Of a stretch of DNA of 64,000 nt, positions 62,380 to 64,000 are shown one piece after another (position 1 is the first letter of the stretch; each line of letters starts with the position of its first letter). A program made the translations under genes and the position numbers. Source of the DNA: Maribacter sp044594925 (GTDB taxonomy: Bacteria > Bacteroidota > Bacteroidia > Flavobacteriales > Flavobacteriaceae); the NCBI RefSeq assembly GCF_044594925.1, contig NZ_CP138991.1:3844001-3908000 (forward strand). Direction: 5' to 3'. The notes beneath the pieces were generated by a model, which saw only the letters and a program-made list of their open reading frames with translations, had not been told where the DNA came from and ran no database searches.

Positions 62380-64000
62380 CTAGTACATTAATTTTAATTT
62401 CAAATTCTCTTCGACCGTGATTTTTCCAGAGTTATTGATTTCATTACCTGATGCTGTATTGTTTTTTGATCCCCAGAGTGTTGCGATAAACTGAACCGGA
62501 TTATTCTTAAAGGTGTTTTGGGTAAGAGTTACATTAATGATACCACGATGATTTAAGAGCGTTTTGTTTTTTTCTTTTCCCCCACATTGTGTGAAAGTAC
62601 TATTTGTCACTAATAGGTTTCCGCCGATTGTAGACTCGTCATAACCACCTCTGTAATAATCAATGACATTCGCTTCAACATTATTAAAATCACAATTACT
62701 TATCGTTAAGTATTCTGTATTGTAATCACCTTTATCGTTAGTTTCTCCGGACAGTTCTATCCCATTTGCAGAATTGGAAATAGCCGTGTTTTCAAAAGTG
62801 ATACGCTCAGCGAAGGATTCTTTATAAACCTTTAGTATGTAATTAAAATCACTGATGTCAGAATTTAAAACCGTTAGTCCAAAATGATTGGACATGTTTT
62901 GCTGTAAACTCGCAAAAGCATAGTTGGTATTATTTCCCTTTAAGCTTACGTTGTTTAGGGTCAGTTTCCCTTTGGGTTGCAGAGAAAATAATGGGGTATT
63001 TGCTTCTCCTGTATATAGAAGTTGCGCCTTAACGTTTTCTTCTGATGTAATCGTCAAGGCTTTATGAAGAACTAAGGGGTTGTTGATTTCATAGGTGCCT
63101 TCGGCTATGGAAATTATATCTCCGTTACTAGCATTGTTAATTGCCGATTGTAAGGCGTCTGCATTAGTTACAGTATGCGTAATAGGGGTTCTAGGTACCG
63201 TCTCATTAGAAAACCAGGAGGTACCGTATTTGGATTTATCCAAAATGTTAGGGTTGTAAACGTCTTTGCCCATAATGGCACCAATACTTTTATCCTCTTT
63301 TCTAGAAACACCTAATAAATCGGTTTCAATGGTATCAAAATCGAAGCCCTCATAGGCTTCAAAATTATTGGGTATGCCTGTGGGGATATAAATGTTATCA
63401 GATAGTTTTTTTATATCCAAAGGTGCTGGCACAATACCACCGTTAAAATCTTTAAAGGCAACACCTTGATTATTAATAACGTTGTTCTTGAAGGTGACGC
63501 CGTCTGCTTTATCATTTTCAATAACAATAGCCTCAAGGCCTTTCTCATTGTATACTATATTATTCGCAATGGTGGTTCTGATAGCTCTTGCCGAGCGGAT
63601 TTCTGATTTTGGAAGCACATCAGCTTGTGCTAAATTTTGTCCAACACCAAATTGCCATGGGGCGCTACAATTTACATAGGTGTTATAGGCCACTACTACA
63701 TCTGTTACTTGGTTGTAACGGTTTAGAGGAGATTTAGGAATGCCGTTCATAATAGCTAACGGACTTCTAAAGCTTTTGCCTTTTAGTTGATAAAAATAAT
63801 TATTGACTACCCAATGTCCTGTGTTAATAATTCTAATTCCTCCATAGTTTTCATTGACACCATCTCCAATAAAGTAGTTGCCATTTATGGTGACATAATT
63901 TCCGTGACGTGTTACCAAAGAACCTTCACTTTTGTAAAATACATTATTTTTAAATACGTTGAAATTTGTTTTACTAGAAATGATTTCTACCTCTCCATTG
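62380..64000 (-). CDS. PL6-family alginate lyase, 5' end beyond window
   Basis: The gene runs in from the right edge and its start codon is not visible; about 539 residues are seen. The visible start contains the PL6 catalytic elements: a Lys in VEIISSKTNFNVFKNNVFY and an Arg in LVTRHGNYVTINGNYFIGDG. Parallel beta-helix repeats follow. The second half (about residue 285 of the visible part onward, from ITHTVTNADALQSAINNASN) is another beta-helix domain, as in two-domain PL6 enzymes. No type IX sorting domain is recognised at the end (ENLKLKLMY). Confidence 0.92.
   Translation of the reverse strand, partial: NGEVEIISSKTNFNVFKNNVFYKSEGSLVTRHGNYVTINGNYFIGDGVNENYGGIRIINTGHWVVNNYFYQLKGKSFRSPLAIMNGIPKSPLNRYNQVTDVVVAYNTYVNCSAPWQFGVGQNLAQADVLPKSEIRSARAIRTTIANNIVYNEKGLEAIVIENDKADGVTFKNNVINNQGVAFKDFNGGIVPAPLDIKKLSDNIYIPTGIPNNFEAYEGFDFDTIETDLLGVSRKEDKSIGAIMGKDVYNPNILDKSKYGTSWFSNETVPRTPITHTVTNADALQSAINNASNGDIISIAEGTYEINNPLVLHKALTITSEENVKAQLLYTGEANTPLFSLQPKGKLTLNNVSLKGNNTNYAFASLQQNMSNHFGLTVLNSDISDFNYILKVYKESFAERITFENTAISNSANGIELSGETNDKGDYNTEYLTISNCDFNNVEANVIDYYRGGYDESTIGGNLLVTNSTFTQCGGKEKNKTLLNHRGIINVTLTQNTFKNNPVQFIATLWGSKNNTASGNEINNSGKITVEENLKLKLMY

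Overview
The window reads as chromosome of a marine member of the Flavobacteriaceae (phylum Bacteroidota). The evidence is a complete gldK-gldL-gldM-gldN gliding/type IX secretion operon, a SusC/SusD pair in an alginate utilization locus, several promoter -7 boxes of the form TAnnTTTG, low GC (about 35-40% in most genes) and few Shine-Dalgarno sequences. Genes are densely packed. I saw no rRNA, tRNA, CRISPR array, transposase or prophage. All names come from reading motifs; no database search was possible.

Layout. 1-1372: 5' part of a secreted BNR/VPS10-type beta-propeller gene, minus strand. 1.5-11.3 kb: topA, an arginase-fold protein preceded by a heptamer tandem repeat, gldKLMN, and a FAD oxidoreductase placed directly behind the gld terminator. 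11.3-15.9 kb: DUF983 protein, ABC-F ATPase and two tandem secreted leucine-rich-repeat proteins. 15.9-23.1 kb: a MarR-controlled RND efflux operon (regulator, adaptor, pump, TolC) with a clear palindromic operator. 23.1-30.7 kb: GIN-domain protein, GH3-family enzyme, cardiolipin synthase with a metallopeptidase, a cysteine-less ArsC-like protein, a frameshifted membrane-protein gene and an AsmA/DUF748-like protein.

30.7-42.2 kb looks like a stress and envelope island. It holds four paralogous AraC-type regulators, a degenerate SRAP protein, DUF2383, DUF2945, MscS, topoisomerase IB (with an apparent N-terminal frameshift), Dps, and a YtxH/holin-X/small-protein operon. 42.2-48.1 kb is a same-strand cassette. 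It starts with a 1243-residue outer-membrane protein that seems to join a degenerate metallophosphoesterase, a kinase-like segment with DRH and DN motifs, and an Omp85-like barrel. An HD-domain plus PycTM-type (DUF5706) fusion follows without any cyclase, then three small envelope proteins. This is the least explained part of the window.

48.3-64 kb, all minus strand, is the alginate locus: PL6 lyase (cut by the window end), bicupin lipoprotein, PL17 lyase, KdgF, SusC, SusD, GntR/FCD regulator, MFS transporter, SDR reductase, KDG kinase and KDPG aldolase. Together they take polymeric alginate to pyruvate and glyceraldehyde-3-phosphate. Three contiguous 13-bp operator units lie upstream of susC and two upstream of the regulator, which suggests one GntR protein controlling both units. 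The susCD pair is clearly GC-richer than its neighbours.
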